The notes beneath the pieces were generated by a model that saw nothing but the letters and a program-made list of their open reading frames with translations, did no database searches and was not told the DNA's origin. The position numbers were made by a program, and so were the translations under genes. A DNA stretch of 64,000 nt from assembly GCF_003967515.1 (NCBI RefSeq), contig NZ_BIFQ01000001.1:2232001-2296000 (forward strand). The letters are read 5' to 3'. Shown here piece by piece: positions 1 through 9,809 of the stretch (position 1 is the first letter of the stretch; the number at the start of each line of letters is the position of its first letter). Origin of the DNA: Dictyobacter aurantiacus (GTDB lineage: Bacteria; Chloroflexota; Ktedonobacteria; Ktedonobacterales; Ktedonobacteraceae).

Positions 1-167
1 CAGTCTCACAAAGTGCAGCTTATCAATAAGAAATAATCACGTCAGTTCAAAAGCGGATATAATGAACTTATCTAATTTTTTGCGACGCACAGGCAATATA
101 CCCAATGTGTAATTACATATATCACCATGCATATAAGTGCTGCTAAATAAAACTAATATCTTCTTAA

Positions 168-196
168 TTGACCACATTAAGATGGCTCATTATGCT
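168..196 (+). promoter_or_regulatory. Predicted promoter of the GAF-domain gene
   Basis: TTGACC (168-173), a 17-bp spacer and TATGCT (191-196) give a good sigma-70-type match. The start of transcription would fall near 203, about 40 nt before the GTG start at 245. The rest of 1-244 is AT-rich and shows no gene. Confidence 0.5.
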
Positions 197-244
197 TGAT
201 AGTATATCTAGATTGAACCGAGGCAGAAAAAGGAGTCGCAGCAA

Positions 245-1018
245 GTGGCAACCAGAAAGGATGGATGGGGTATGAGATCTGACGATATAGACATTCCATC
301 AGCGTTCTATGCCAATGTGCTCAATGGCAGCAGTACCGTGCCCGCAGGTATTCGATTTTGGACGCTTTCAAGCCTGATCATTCAGCAAGCGCTGACGCAC
401 CTGGATCCACAGCGTCGGGGCATGGCGCTACGTATCGTGCGCTGTATGCCGCCGCAGGCCGATGGCAAGATATATAGTCTATTGGAATGTTACGGACAGG
501 GATCTCCCCCCTGGAAAAATAACCTGGAATCGCAGGCGGTCTTGCAGGGAGTGGAATCGCTATCCGGCCAGGCGGTTACTATGCGCAAAGTGGTGGCGCT
601 CCATCCATACGACTCCGAGCAGGCTACGTATACGGTAAACGGTACGGCAGGGCTGCACAATGTCAGCACCGCCTCCTATCCAATTCAGCGTTCCAGCCAG
701 GTCGCTGGCTGCCTGACAGTTTCAAGCCTGCAAGCAAACTATTTCACGCCAGAGCGCCATGCCGTGGCGCAGTGCTACGCGGACCTGCTGGCCATTGTCT
801 TTGACAGCCACGAATTCTATGAAGCTCATCGCATTTATCTCCATCTGATGCCCGCCCCAGATGAGCAGAGAAAGTACCTGACCACCTTCAAACAGCGGGT
901 AGCGGCTCTTTTATCGGAAGGATCGGAGCAAAAACAACAAATCGATACCCACCAGGCGGAAATGCGCACCTGGCAACAATTCGAAACAGAGTTCCTGACC
1001 ATGGACGAAAATGCTTGA
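245..1018 (+). CDS. GAF-domain protein, possible sensory or regulatory protein
   Basis: This 257-residue protein has a GAF-like fold in about residues 85-200. It shows alternating beta strands, the segment SSQVAGCLTVSS, and a following helix pattern (ERHAVAQCYADLLAIVF) typical of the last GAF helix. GAF domains bind small ligands or mediate dimerisation. No kinase, cyclase or DNA-binding domain is attached, and the final 60 residues are charged and helical. The GTG start at 245 is chosen because AGGAG lies 10 nt upstream (230-234). An ATG at 272 is an alternative but lacks a clear ribosome site. The gene stands alone ahead of two M20 peptidase genes, and its ligand and partner cannot be told from the sequence. 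Confidence 0.6.
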   Translation: MATRKDGWGMRSDDIDIPSAFYANVLNGSSTVPAGIRFWTLSSLIIQQALTHLDPQRRGMALRIVRCMPPQADGKIYSLLECYGQGSPPWKNNLESQAVLQGVESLSGQAVTMRKVVALHPYDSEQATYTVNGTAGLHNVSTASYPIQRSSQVAGCLTVSSLQANYFTPERHAVAQCYADLLAIVFDSHEFYEAHRIYLHLMPAPDEQRKYLTTFKQRVAALLSEGSEQKQQIDTHQAEMRTWQQFETEFLTMDENA

Positions 1019-1119
1019 AGAGAAATATCGAGAACATTCCAGGGCGGCACCCACACTGGACAATCCTCACCGGCCCTGCTACCATAGCCCAAAAGACGCA
1101 TATATGAAAGGCAGTGCTT

Positions 1120-2484
1120 ATGAACCAGATTGAAACGTATATCCAGGAACATGAGAACCAGTTTCTGGAGGATCTAAAGGCCTGGCTGCGCATTCCCAGC
1201 ATCAGCACGCTACCGGAACATGCGGGCGATGTGCGGCGGGCCGCTGAATACGCGGTCGAGCAGTTAAAGCGCCTGGGCATCGAACACGCCGAACTTATCC
1301 AAACCAAGGGTCATCCCCTGGTTTATGGAGAATGGCTGCAGGCCAGCAACAAACCAACCCTGCTTATCTATGGCCATTATGATGTGCAGCCGGTCGATCC
1401 CATCGAGCTATGGGATAGCGCTCCTTTTGAGCCCAGCATTCGTAACGGCAATATCTATAGTCGTGGAGCCGCCGACGACAAGGGACAGGTCATGGTTGTC
1501 TTGAAGGCGCTGGAGACGCTATTCCAGGTTAACGGAACCCTTCCCGTCAACGTCAAGGTCCTGATCGAAGGTGAAGAAGAAGCTGGTGGTGAATCCATAG
1601 AGCACTACATCAAGACCTATCCCGAGCGCCTGGGCTGTGATGCCGCCTTCATCTGCGATACCCATATGCCCTCACCCGAGGTGCCCGCTCTGATCACAGG
1701 TCTGCGCGGCATCATCTATACCGAGGTGATCGTGCAGGGCGCCAAACAGGATCTACATTCAGGCACCTATGGCGGTGTAGCGCCCAATCCCTTGCACGCC
1801 CTATCTATTATCATCAGTCGCCTCAAAGACGCCGATGGACACATCCATATTCCGGGCCTTTACGATCATCTGCGCAAGCCATCTCATGAAGAAAAATCCT
1901 TCTGGGAACAGGATCCGCTGCATATGGATGAGGCCTTTCTGCGCGAGATGGGTGTTTCACAGCTCTCGGGCGAGCTCGAATATCCCCCATTGGAGCGCGT
2001 CAGCGCGCGTCCCACCCTCGAGGTCCATGGTATCATCGGCGGCTTCACGGGTGATGGCGCCAAGACCGTTATCCCCGCCGTCGCCAAGGCCAAAATCAGC
2101 CTGCGCCTGCCACCGGATCTCAAGTCAAAAGAGGTCTTCAAGCTCTTCGAGCAGACCGTCAAAGATGTTGCGCCAGCTGGTGTCAGTGTCGAGGTCGTCA
2201 ACCTGCACGGTGGAGAAGGGGTGCTGGTCTCCACCGATTCTCCAGTCATGAAGGCCGCTTCCTCCGCCCTGGAAGAGGTCTATCGCACCCCGCCAGTCTA
2301 CTTACGAGAAGGCGGCTCCGTACCGATCGCGGCCCTCTTTGACGAGGTGCTCAACGTCCCGGTCGTGCTGATGGGCTTTGGGCTCCCCGACGATAATCTG
2401 CACGCCCCCAACGAGAAATACTCGCTGCAGCAATTCTTTAATGGTATTCGCACGGTTGCGAGCTTCCTCCAGAAGATGGCATAA
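1120..2484 (+). CDS. M20-family dipeptidase (metallopeptidase), first paralogue
   Basis: A 454-residue zinc peptidase of the M20 dipeptidase branch, expected to cleave dipeptides or related amides in the cytoplasm. Metal and catalytic motifs are present: YGHYDVQP (His86 and Asp88), RGAADDKGQ, the catalytic acid pair in IEGEEEAGG, and a late GFGLPDDNLHAPNE segment with the last metal-binding His. The lid domain lies between about residues 195 and 320. The ATG at 1120 is preferred over the GTG at 1114 because AAAGG (1107-1111) sits at the right spacing. A second M20 gene follows 116 bp downstream, so the pair probably arose by an old duplication. The substrate is not predictable. Confidence 0.9.
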   Translation: MNQIETYIQEHENQFLEDLKAWLRIPSISTLPEHAGDVRRAAEYAVEQLKRLGIEHAELIQTKGHPLVYGEWLQASNKPTLLIYGHYDVQPVDPIELWDSAPFEPSIRNGNIYSRGAADDKGQVMVVLKALETLFQVNGTLPVNVKVLIEGEEEAGGESIEHYIKTYPERLGCDAAFICDTHMPSPEVPALITGLRGIIYTEVIVQGAKQDLHSGTYGGVAPNPLHALSIIISRLKDADGHIHIPGLYDHLRKPSHEEKSFWEQDPLHMDEAFLREMGVSQLSGELEYPPLERVSARPTLEVHGIIGGFTGDGAKTVIPAVAKAKISLRLPPDLKSKEVFKLFEQTVKDVAPAGVSVEVVNLHGGEGVLVSTDSPVMKAASSALEEVYRTPPVYLREGGSVPIAALFDEVLNVPVVLMGFGLPDDNLHAPNEKYSLQQFFNGIRTVASFLQKMA

Positions 2485-2544
2485 TACCCGTAACACGTCC
2501 TGCGCGGGCGTATCCACCTCCTGTCAACGTATGGAAGAAGTTGT

Positions 2545-2580
2545 AATGATGGGCTACGGCATCAGCCATAGCCCATCATT
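2545..2580. terminator. Hairpin between the two M20 genes
   Basis: Perfect 12-bp inverted repeat (2545-2556 with 2569-2580) and a 12-nt loop, 60 bp after the first M20 stop and just before the ribosome site of the second. No T-run follows on the plus strand, so it may be a weak terminator or an mRNA-stabilising hairpin. Confidence 0.5.
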
Positions 2581-2600
2581 ATCCAAAGAAAGAAAGGCGC

Positions 2601-3971
2601 ATGATGCCCTCTACTCCTGAACTTCCAACCACGTACCTGGCAGATCATGCGGATGAAGCCGTTGATCTGCTCACCCAGCTCTGTAAACAACCCAGTATCG
2701 CGGCACAGAACTATGGCATTGAGGCCATGACCGAACTGACTGAACGCCTGCTCGCTGAAAGCGGCTTTCAGACGCGGCGCCTCCACTACACATCTCAAGC
2801 CCCGGCCGCCGTCTATGGTGAGTTGCGCGGCAGTGGTCCCTATACGATACTTCTCTACAACCACTATGATGTCCAGCCCGCGGAGCCGCTGGAGCTCTGG
2901 CAGAGTCCTCCCTTTGAGCCAACGATACGCGAAGGCAAATTTTTCGCGCGTGGCGCCGTCGATAACAAAGGAGAGATCGCGGCCCGCCTGGCGGCGATTC
3001 GGGCATTGCGCGCTACCTATGGAGAGTTGCCCATTACATTACGCTGGATCATCGAAGGCGAAGAAGAGATCGGCAGTCCCCACTTTGAAGAGATCGCAGA
3101 GAAATATAGCGAGCTTTTGCAAGCGGATGGCTGTCTCTGGGAGGGTGCTGGCTTCACGGACGATGGCAATCCTTCATTGAACCTGGGAACCAAGGGCCTG
3201 CTCTACGTACAGATGGATGTGCAGGGGGTGGGAATCGATGCCCACTCGGGTCAGGCGCCGATCCTGCCCAGCGCCACCTGGCGCCTGGTCCAGGCTCTGG
3301 CCAGCCTGCGTACGCCTTCCGGACAGGTGCGCATCCCCGGCTTTTACGCGGCGGTCAGGCCTCCCACCGATGCACAGCTGGGGGCCATCATGCAGCAGAA
3401 AAATAAAGACGAGCAGTTAAAGCAGGCTCACCAGGTAGACCATTTTGTCGATGGACTGAGCGGCGTCGCCCTGCGTGAGCGAGTGGCCTTCGCCCCCACC
3501 TGCAATATCGCCGGCCTTAACAGCGGCTACACCGGAGATGGGGTCAAAACAGTTCTACCAGCTAAAGCCATGGCCAAGATCGATTTCAGACTGGTGCCCG
3601 ACCAGGATCCGCACGAGATCCTGCGGCAGTTGCGCAGCTATCTGCACGAGCAAGGCTACGACGACATCAACTTGACCGTGCTGGGTGCGGCTAATCCTGT
3701 GGTAACGCCAATCGATGATCCGTTTGTGCAAAAGATCCGCAGCATCGCCGAAACCTTCGCCGACAAGCCGGCCAGTATCTCGCCGATCGTCGGCGGCTCG
3801 CTGCCGCTGCTGGACGCACTGAAGCGGCACGTTGGCCTGCCCGGCCTGAGCGCCCCCGGCAATGTTGGCTACTGGGGCAGTGGAGCCCATGCCCCCAATG
3901 AGCACATTCGGCTGACGGACCTTGAGCGCGCCGTCCGTTACAATTGCTACATGTTCATGGCCCTGGGTTAA
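2601..3971 (+). CDS. M20-family dipeptidase, second paralogue
   Basis: A 456-residue member of the same M20 dipeptidase group as its upstream neighbour, but clearly diverged. YNHYDVQP (His88 and Asp90), RGAVDNKGE and IEGEEEIGS supply metal ligands and the general base. GAHAPNE near the C terminus supplies the last histidine. The dimerisation or lid domain occupies about residues 205-330. The start is ATG 2601, or ATG 2604 immediately after, with AAAGG upstream. Keeping two similar peptidases side by side suggests different substrate preference rather than redundancy, which is inference. Confidence 0.9.
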   Translation: MMPSTPELPTTYLADHADEAVDLLTQLCKQPSIAAQNYGIEAMTELTERLLAESGFQTRRLHYTSQAPAAVYGELRGSGPYTILLYNHYDVQPAEPLELWQSPPFEPTIREGKFFARGAVDNKGEIAARLAAIRALRATYGELPITLRWIIEGEEEIGSPHFEEIAEKYSELLQADGCLWEGAGFTDDGNPSLNLGTKGLLYVQMDVQGVGIDAHSGQAPILPSATWRLVQALASLRTPSGQVRIPGFYAAVRPPTDAQLGAIMQQKNKDEQLKQAHQVDHFVDGLSGVALRERVAFAPTCNIAGLNSGYTGDGVKTVLPAKAMAKIDFRLVPDQDPHEILRQLRSYLHEQGYDDINLTVLGAANPVVTPIDDPFVQKIRSIAETFADKPASISPIVGGSLPLLDALKRHVGLPGLSAPGNVGYWGSGAHAPNEHIRLTDLERAVRYNCYMFMALG

Positions 3972-3987
3972 ACGCCCATGCGCCGAG

Positions 3988-4061
3988 GCGAGAAGCGCCC
4001 GCGAGGGGCGCACCTACGGGAGCATGACGCGTGAGACAGAGCGAGAAGCGCCCGCGAGGGG
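3988..4061. repeat. Short direct repeat between convergent genes
   Basis: Two identical 21-bp GC-rich copies (3988-4008 and 4041-4061) are 53 bp apart, in the gap between the second M20 gene and the convergent ATP-grasp gene. The second copy touches the stop codon of the latter. Confidence 0.7.
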
Positions 4062-4062
4062 A

Positions 4063-4995
4063 TCATGGCAATTGTAAGGTTGCGGTGTGGATTAAGGCCT
4101 GGTAGAAGTCGGCGATATCGGTGCGCTCGGGAAGGCCGACGACCTGTCCGTCGCCCAGTTCAATGATGCTCCAGGTGCCGTTTAGCTGCCTGGCTACGTC
4201 CATGGTAAAGAAGCGGCTCTGGATGCGGCGCGCCACAGGAGACAGCAGTTCCAGGGGAGGGAGTTCTCCATCATAGCTCCCTTCCTCCCAATAGGGAATG
4301 GTCAGCAAGTGCTGGCCATCGCAGAAAAACAGGCGGTATTCCCTGGTCAGAGGCATGCCGCTTTTAGAATGAGGGCCAAGCGGCTCAAGCTGCACAAATT
4401 CTCGAAAGACCAATCCTTCCGCCAGATCGTCCCCCTGCAATTGTATAAAGCGTGAAACCACACGCTCTACGGCGGCACGATCGGAAGCGGCAGGAATATA
4501 ACAGGCCTCAAACCACTCGTGCTTGCGCGACTTCGCGAAGTCTTTAACAATCAGCGGTCGATCGTCAAAGGGTTGCAGTATCTGCATGATTGCATCAAAA
4601 TCGATCTGTCCATCATCATTATCAATCTCAGCCATACGCAACCAGACGGTGGCAGGTGATAGATCACGGGTCAGGTCATAAGATTCCGGCAGATAATGGC
4701 AGTGGGTATAGGCTAGAGGCATATTGATCAAGAAGAGGTTCCTCTCGGCCAGGGCGGCATATAGCAGCATGTAATCCTCTGGCTTGAGCATCCAGCCGCG
4801 ATAAATCGCCAGTTCAGGGGTATCTGCCGCATCGACCCTGCGCAACGCGCGTGTATCATTGTGCTGATCCACCAGTGCCTCAAAGTTGAGGAGAGAGAAC
4901 GGCACATTCAGTTGCTCCGCGACGGCAATCTCGTCCGCGTACATTGGTTCAGACTGACGCACATTCCAGGGATCGGCACAAAAAATCATCCGCAT
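4063..4995 (-). CDS. ATP-grasp domain protein
   Basis: This protein of about 310 residues has the ATP-grasp C-terminal half: a lysine in PLIVKDFAKSRKHEWFEA, a FREF strand, LTREYRLFFCDGQ, and the Mg-binding end WSIIELGDGQVVGLPE. The family ligates a carboxylate to an amine or thiol through an acyl-phosphate. It resembles uncharacterised ATP-grasp proteins (DUF4343-like) rather than a named enzyme. I place the start at 4995, where GAGAG precedes ATG. The open frame extends to an ATG at 5034 with no ribosome site. It is convergent with the M20 pair and divergent from the enoyl-CoA hydratase gene. The substrate is unknown. Confidence 0.7.
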   Translation of the reverse strand: MRMIFCADPWNVRQSEPMYADEIAVAEQLNVPFSLLNFEALVDQHNDTRALRRVDAADTPELAIYRGWMLKPEDYMLLYAALAERNLFLINMPLAYTHCHYLPESYDLTRDLSPATVWLRMAEIDNDDGQIDFDAIMQILQPFDDRPLIVKDFAKSRKHEWFEACYIPAASDRAAVERVVSRFIQLQGDDLAEGLVFREFVQLEPLGPHSKSGMPLTREYRLFFCDGQHLLTIPYWEEGSYDGELPPLELLSPVARRIQSRFFTMDVARQLNGTWSIIELGDGQVVGLPERTDIADFYQALIHTATLQLP

Positions 4996-5157
4996 ATCGT
5001 ATCTCTCAATCTTTGCAAAAGCATGATTCTCCATTCAAGCATATCTATTATCGATGAGCTGCAAATCAATGTAAAGTTTTTATGCATAGCATACAGGATG
5101 ATATACTACAAAAGCTAATCCATAATGTGACCTTACATCTAAGGAGAATTACAAGAT

Positions 5158-5934
5158 ATGGCAGAATACACCTCGATCCTCGTTGAGCGCGAAGAGAAAG
5201 TGGGCATTGTTACATTGAATCGGCCCAGGGAGTTGAATGCTCTGAACTTCCAACTGGTCAATGAACTGGCCGATGCGCTGGAGGAATTCGATCGCGATGA
5301 AGCGATTGGTTGTATCATCCTGACCGGCTCTGGCGAGAAGGCATTCGCCGCGGGCGCCGACATCAAGGAGATGGCCGATAAATCCCCGATCGATATGATG
5401 CTGGGAGGCTTCGAGTCCTGGGGGCGCATCCGTAAAATTCATACGCCGATGATCGCGGCAGTAAATGGCTATGCATTGGGCGGCGGCTGTGAACTGGCTA
5501 TGCATTGCGATATCATCCTCGCCTCCGAGAACGCCCGCTTCGGACAGCCTGAGATCCTGATTGGCGTCATTCCAGGCGCGGGTGGCACACAGCGCCTGGC
5601 CCGTACTCTGGGCAAGTATCGTACGATGGAGATCGTGCTGACAGGCTCGCCCATCAACGCGAAAGAGCTTGAAAGCCTTGGCCTGGTCAACCATGTCGTT
5701 CCCCAGGGTGAGCTGATGAACGAGGCGCGTAAGCTGGCCAACAAGATCGCCGGCCAGGCCCCGATCGCGGTACGCATGGCGAAAGAGGCGGTGCTTAGCG
5801 CGTTTGAAACCTCTCTGGAAGAAGGATTAGATTTAGAGCGTAAAAACTTTTTCTTGCTCTTCGCGACCGAAGATATGCGCGAAGGAATGCGCGCTTTTAT
5901 AGAAAAGCGCCAGGCGCACTTCCAGGGAAAATAA
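5158..5934 (+). CDS. Enoyl-CoA hydratase (crotonase family)
   Basis: 258 residues with the crotonase fold. It adds water across trans-2-enoyl-CoA in fatty-acid or short-chain acyl-CoA oxidation. The oxyanion-hole segments AGADIKEM and GYALGGGCELAM are present. Both catalytic glutamates of true hydratases are kept 20 residues apart, Glu112 in GGGCEL and Glu132 in FGQPEILIG, matching the spacing in the rat mitochondrial enzyme. The ATG at 5158 follows AAGGAG. It is monocistronic, with no thiolase, dehydrogenase or acyl-CoA ligase next to it. A crotonyl-CoA-type hydratase is the best guess, and chain-length preference cannot be read. Confidence 0.9.
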   Translation: MAEYTSILVEREEKVGIVTLNRPRELNALNFQLVNELADALEEFDRDEAIGCIILTGSGEKAFAAGADIKEMADKSPIDMMLGGFESWGRIRKIHTPMIAAVNGYALGGGCELAMHCDIILASENARFGQPEILIGVIPGAGGTQRLARTLGKYRTMEIVLTGSPINAKELESLGLVNHVVPQGELMNEARKLANKIAGQAPIAVRMAKEAVLSAFETSLEEGLDLERKNFFLLFATEDMREGMRAFIEKRQAHFQGK

Positions 5935-6003
5935 TAAGTTAAGAGGGTCAATGGTGCAAACAGCTGGTGCCCCGCTGTTTGCACTATTGACCCTCTTAAC
6001 TTA
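5935..6003. terminator. Long bidirectional terminator hairpin
   Basis: Two 30-nt arms (5935-5964 and 5974-6003) pair with a single G-T wobble around a 9-nt loop. The hairpin starts right after the hydratase stop and contains the stop codon of the convergent NUDIX gene, so it serves both transcripts. Confidence 0.85.
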
Positions 6004-6462
6004 AGCTATTTCTTCGCCGAGCAGGGCGGAAACGTAGGCTTCTTTGAGTTTGGGGACCGTTTCGTAGCCGGATAATTCATCGGGCTCGATCCAGCGCATA
6101 TCGACAGCCTCCCAGTCGGTTTTGATCTCGTCGGGCGCCAGTACCTGAAAGAGGAAGGGGTGGACATAGAAGTGGCGATTCAGTTCTTCATCCACGTGCT
6201 CAACCACTGCTCCTCTCCGCAACATACGCACCTGGTCGCGCCGCAATCCAGTCTCTTCCCCGATCTCAACATATGCCTGTTCATCAGGAGACACATTGGC
6301 CTCGACAAAACCACTGATACCTGCCCAGTGTGCATGATAGCTGCCGACGCGCTGGCTACGCTGGACCAGCAGGATACGTGTATGCGGACCGTCAGTCCTT
6401 TGCAAGAAGCATGTAACAACATGTGTAGTTCGCAATGGAGCGGAAGAATGTGTTGAGCTCAT
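6001..6462 (-). CDS. NUDIX hydrolase-like protein with altered NUDIX box
   Basis: 153 residues with a NUDIX fold, expected to hydrolyse a nucleoside diphosphate linked to another group. The box reads GFVEANVSPDEQAYVEIGEE followed by TGL. The metal-binding EI.EETGL end is intact. However, the first conserved Glu (box position 7) is Val, and the Arg before the glutamates (position 15) is also Val. Activity may therefore be altered. Start: ATG at 6462 with AAGGAG 6 nt upstream is better than the ATG at 6477, which lies before that site. The last residues overlap the shared terminator. Confidence 0.8.
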   Translation of the reverse strand: MSSTHSSAPLRTTHVVTCFLQRTDGPHTRILLVQRSQRVGSYHAHWAGISGFVEANVSPDEQAYVEIGEETGLRRDQVRMLRRGAVVEHVDEELNRHFYVHPFLFQVLAPDEIKTDWEAVDMRWIEPDELSGYETVPKLKEAYVSALLGEEIA

Positions 6463-6573
6463 TTGCAACTCCTTCATTTATGAGATGACAACCGTTGCTA
6501 TTTCTTGTATACTCGTATAATTAATTGCGGAACACAACCGATAATAATCGATCCAATAGGAGTTTAATCTTGT

Positions 6574-7836
6574 ATGCAAGCACAAGAAACAACAGATACA
6601 ACAACCTCTGTAGACCCTGAGGATCTGCAACATACATGGCGGGCCACCTTGACTCCCTGGCGCAAAGCGGCTTTGGCAGCTCTGCCGGTCTTTCTGGTGA
6701 CGCGCCTGCTACTACTCGTGCTCACTTACTTTGGTGGCATTCTTTTCAATGCTCAGGGTCCATCGTCCTTTGCTTTCAACGTCCAAAGTATCCTCTATAA
6801 CTGGTATCACTGGGATGCGACGCGCAACCTGAGCATCGCCACGCAGGGATATGTCGATCCCAGTTACACGGCATTTTTCCCGCTCTATCCCACTATTGTA
6901 CACATCGTCAGCGCCCCTCTTCACATGGATATTTTGCTGACCGGCATGATTATCTCAAATCTGGCCTTTTTCGGCGCGCTCACCATACTTTACCTGCTAA
7001 TCGAACCAGAGTTTGATGCCAGCATGGCCAGGCGCTGTATGCTCTACCTGGCAACCTTTCCGACCGCCTTATTTTTCTTTACCGCCTACAGTAGCGCCCT
7101 CTTCCTCTTTTTAACGCTGCTCTGCCTCTATCTGTTGCGCCGACGTTCCTGGTGGTTAGCCGGCTGTATCGGAGGACTGGCCGCGTTGACCGATCTACTG
7201 GGTATCTGCCTGTTTATCGTTTTTCTATGCGAGTTTTTTCGACAGCAGCTGCCACAACTACGCCAGGCAGAGCAGGACCGAAACGCGAATTTACGCGCAT
7301 TGCTGCCATTAATCGCCGCGCTTTTGATCCCGGTCGGATTGATCATATACAGCTATGCACTCAAAAAGCCTTTCCATGATGGGCTCATTTTCTTACACCC
7401 GCGCCCTGGCGCTCCCGGGGTTGGATTTTTAGCGGGCCCGGCCACTGCTATTCGTACGCTTTTTAGCGGCTCACCGTATACATATGCCGCCGCCCACGCA
7501 CTCTTCGAGTTGCTGCTCCTGCTTGGAATGATTGCGCTATTGATTATGGGTTTTGTCGGGCGTGAAAAGCTGGCCCGAAGCTTCTGGCCGCTACAGGTCT
7601 TTGGCATACTAGTCATCGTGTATGCGTTGCTGGTCCCCAATCAACCAGGCCAGCCCTTTAATCAGTACGATCCATTGCCGGCGATACAATACACAGCTCT
7701 GCTCTGTATACCCGGCTTCCTTGTGTTAGCTCGCCTGGGACGATACCCCTGGGTTCACCAGGCCTATCTACTCTTCGCCACGCCACTGATGGCGTTTCTG
7801 ACCTTTCAAATGTTCAAGGTGCTCTGGGCCATGTGA
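6574..7836 (+). CDS. PIG-V-like integral membrane mannosyltransferase
   Basis: A 420-residue polytopic membrane protein of the GT-C type. After a first membrane span (about residues 30-52) comes an extracytoplasmic loop with NWYHWDATRNLSIATQGY and AFFPLYP. This is the signature of the PIG-V or Mannosyl_trans2 family, in which the Trp-Asp region binds a lipid-linked sugar. About nine further hydrophobic spans follow. Such proteins transfer mannose from a polyprenyl-phosphate donor, in bacteria to cell-envelope glycolipids or proteins. AGGAG precedes the ATG by about 11 nt. No glycan operon surrounds it, so the acceptor is unknown. Confidence 0.75.
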   Translation: MQAQETTDTTTSVDPEDLQHTWRATLTPWRKAALAALPVFLVTRLLLLVLTYFGGILFNAQGPSSFAFNVQSILYNWYHWDATRNLSIATQGYVDPSYTAFFPLYPTIVHIVSAPLHMDILLTGMIISNLAFFGALTILYLLIEPEFDASMARRCMLYLATFPTALFFFTAYSSALFLFLTLLCLYLLRRRSWWLAGCIGGLAALTDLLGICLFIVFLCEFFRQQLPQLRQAEQDRNANLRALLPLIAALLIPVGLIIYSYALKKPFHDGLIFLHPRPGAPGVGFLAGPATAIRTLFSGSPYTYAAAHALFELLLLLGMIALLIMGFVGREKLARSFWPLQVFGILVIVYALLVPNQPGQPFNQYDPLPAIQYTALLCIPGFLVLARLGRYPWVHQAYLLFATPLMAFLTFQMFKVLWAM

Positions 7837-8232
7837 TCCGGAGCACCCACGGTGGCCAGCAGGGATAGTAGGTTTGCCGGTAATTAGTACGAAAAAGCAA
7901 AGGGATACAAGCATTGAAATATGGAATTAATTTTACCCATGGCAATAAAACGCATTTCATGACAAAATAGAAGGTAGATATATTGCAAAAATTCTGGAAA
8001 GGCTATCCGTACCGACGCTCAGCAGCTCGAATAACCAGATACTTCTACCACGCATTTTTGCAGTTCATCAAAGCCTTCTTATTGACGTATAGTTAACACT
8101 CTTATATAGTATGCTTGGCACATAGTGCATCTTGCCTATGGAACACAGCTAAAAAACATCTAAGTTGCATCAAATAGTCATTTTTCGAGCCTTTATAGGC
8201 CTGATCGTCTTTATCATTGGAGGTAGGCCGAC
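7837..8232. other. Intergenic region and 5' leader of rny
   Basis: This 396-bp stretch holds no gene that I can support. It is AT-rich and carries a strong promoter near its end. The rny leader is about 115 nt long. Confidence 0.6.
8092..8110 (+). promoter_or_regulatory. Start of predicted rny promoter
   Basis: TTGACG (8092-8097), then exactly 17 bp, then TATAGT (8105-8110 begins the -10 within ATATAGT). Both elements are near consensus. It is the only convincing promoter in the gap before rny. Confidence 0.6.
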
Positions 8233-9792
8233 GTGTTAAATATTTTCGTCTGGGCCGGTCTTGCTCTCGTTGTGGTTTTAGTAGGGGCCATCATCGCACT
8301 CTGGGTGGGTTTCTCGCTGGGGTCTTCGCGCAACAAAGCCTCCTACGAGGAGAAATTGCGCGCCCTCAGGGAAGCGAGCGAACAGCGCCTCCTCGCGGCG
8401 CAAGAACAACAAAGTATCGCCCTCAGGGAAGCACGCGATGAGACGGCGAGCATCCGCACCGCGATCGAACGCGAGAACGCGGAGAGGCGCGCTGAGATAC
8501 AACGCCAGGAGCGGCGCATCCAACAAAAAGAAGAGAATCTGGAGCGTAAACTTGATGCTCTAGAGACGAGGGAGCGCAAACTGGCGAACAGGGAACGCGC
8601 CATCGACCAAACTCGTGAAGAGCTTGAGCAAGAGAAGCGCAAACAAACCATAGAGCTAGAACGCATTGCCAAATTAACTGAGGAACAGGCAAAGGAACTA
8701 TTGCTCAGCCGCATAGAACAGCAGGTTCGTACAGAAGCCTACCATCGCGTTCGCCACATCGAAGAGCAGGCACGAGAAGAGGCCGACGCGAAGGCGCGTG
8801 AGATTATCACGCTCGCAATTCAGCGCTGCGCCTCCGATCAGGTGGCGGAAGCGGTGGTCTCGGTGGTGCCGCTGCCGAACGATGAGATGAAGGGGCGCAT
8901 CATAGGTCGCGAGGGTCGCAATATCCGCGCCCTGGAGGCGGCCACCGGTGTCGACCTGATCATCGACGATACGCCAGAGGCGGTTATCCTATCTGGATTT
9001 GATCCGGTACGGAGAGAAATTGCCCGGGTTGCATTGACGAAGTTAATCATGGATGGGCGTATCCATCCTGCCCGCATTGAAGATGTGGTGGCGAAGGCGC
9101 GACAGGAAGTAGATCTGATCGTGCGCGAAGCGGGCGAGAATGCGGCCCTGGAGGCGAACGTCCACGGACTGCAGCCAGAACTGCTCAAAATTCTTGGTCG
9201 CCTGCACTTCCGCACTAGCTATGGTCAAAATGTGCTTGCGCACTCAGTGGAGGTGTCGATCCTTGCCGCGACGATCGCCCACGAGTTGGGAGCGGACGTC
9301 AATGTCTGTAAGACAGCCGCCCTGCTCCATGATATGGGCAAAGCTATCGACCAGGAGGTCGAGGGTCCGCACGCGATCATCGGTGGAGAAATCGCCCGCC
9401 GCTTTGGCAAGTCGCCGAAAATCGTCCATGCCATGGTCGCTCATCACGCCACCGAGACTGAGCCCCAGACGTTAGAGGCAGCGATCGTGCAGGCGGCCGA
9501 CGCGATCTCGGCGGCCCGACCAGGAGCGAGGCGCGAAACGATCGATCTCTATATCAAGCGTCTGGAAGCACTCGAGCATATCGCCAACTCTTTTACCGGC
9601 GTGGAGAAATCGTTTGCCATCCAGGCTGGCCGCGAGGTGCGCATCATCGTCAAACCGGAAGAGGTCGATGAATACGCCGCCATCCGCCTGGCCGGGGATA
9701 TCGCGCACAAGATCGAGGAGGACCTGGATTATCCGGGCCAGATCAAAGTGTGCGTGGTGCGCGAGACGCGCTCCGTAGATTATGCGAGATAG
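8233..9792 (+). CDS. rny: Ribonuclease Y
   Basis: 519 residues with the full RNase Y layout. An N-terminal membrane anchor (about 3-25) is followed by a long charged coiled coil (about 30-190). Then come a KH RNA-binding domain with [15 protein letters not shown] (about 210-270) and an HD domain whose [10 protein letters not shown] carries the metal pair His366-Asp367. This membrane-bound endonuclease starts decay of many mRNAs in bacteria lacking RNase E. The start is GTG 8233 with GGAGG 9 nt upstream. The length matches the family (about 510-520). The PHP gene begins 17 nt after its stop, so the two are probably co-transcribed. Confidence 0.97.
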   Translation: MLNIFVWAGLALVVVLVGAIIALWVGFSLGSSRNKASYEEKLRALREASEQRLLAAQEQQSIALREARDETASIRTAIERENAERRAEIQRQERRIQQKEENLERKLDALETRERKLANRERAIDQTREELEQEKRKQTIELERIAKLTEEQAKELLLSRIEQQVRTEAYHRVRHIEEQAREEADAKAREIITLAIQRCASDQVAEAVVSVVPLPNDEMKGRIIGREGRNIRALEAATGVDLIIDDTPEAVILSGFDPVRREIARVALTKLIMDGRIHPARIEDVVAKARQEVDLIVREAGENAALEANVHGLQPELLKILGRLHFRTSYGQNVLAHSVEVSILAATIAHELGADVNVCKTAALLHDMGKAIDQEVEGPHAIIGGEIARRFGKSPKIVHAMVAHHATETEPQTLEAAIVQAADAISAARPGARRETIDLYIKRLEALEHIANSFTGVEKSFAIQAGREVRIIVKPEEVDEYAAIRLAGDIAHKIEEDLDYPGQIKVCVVRETRSVDYAR

Positions 9793-9809
9793 ACAGGGAA
9801 CAGGTATAC

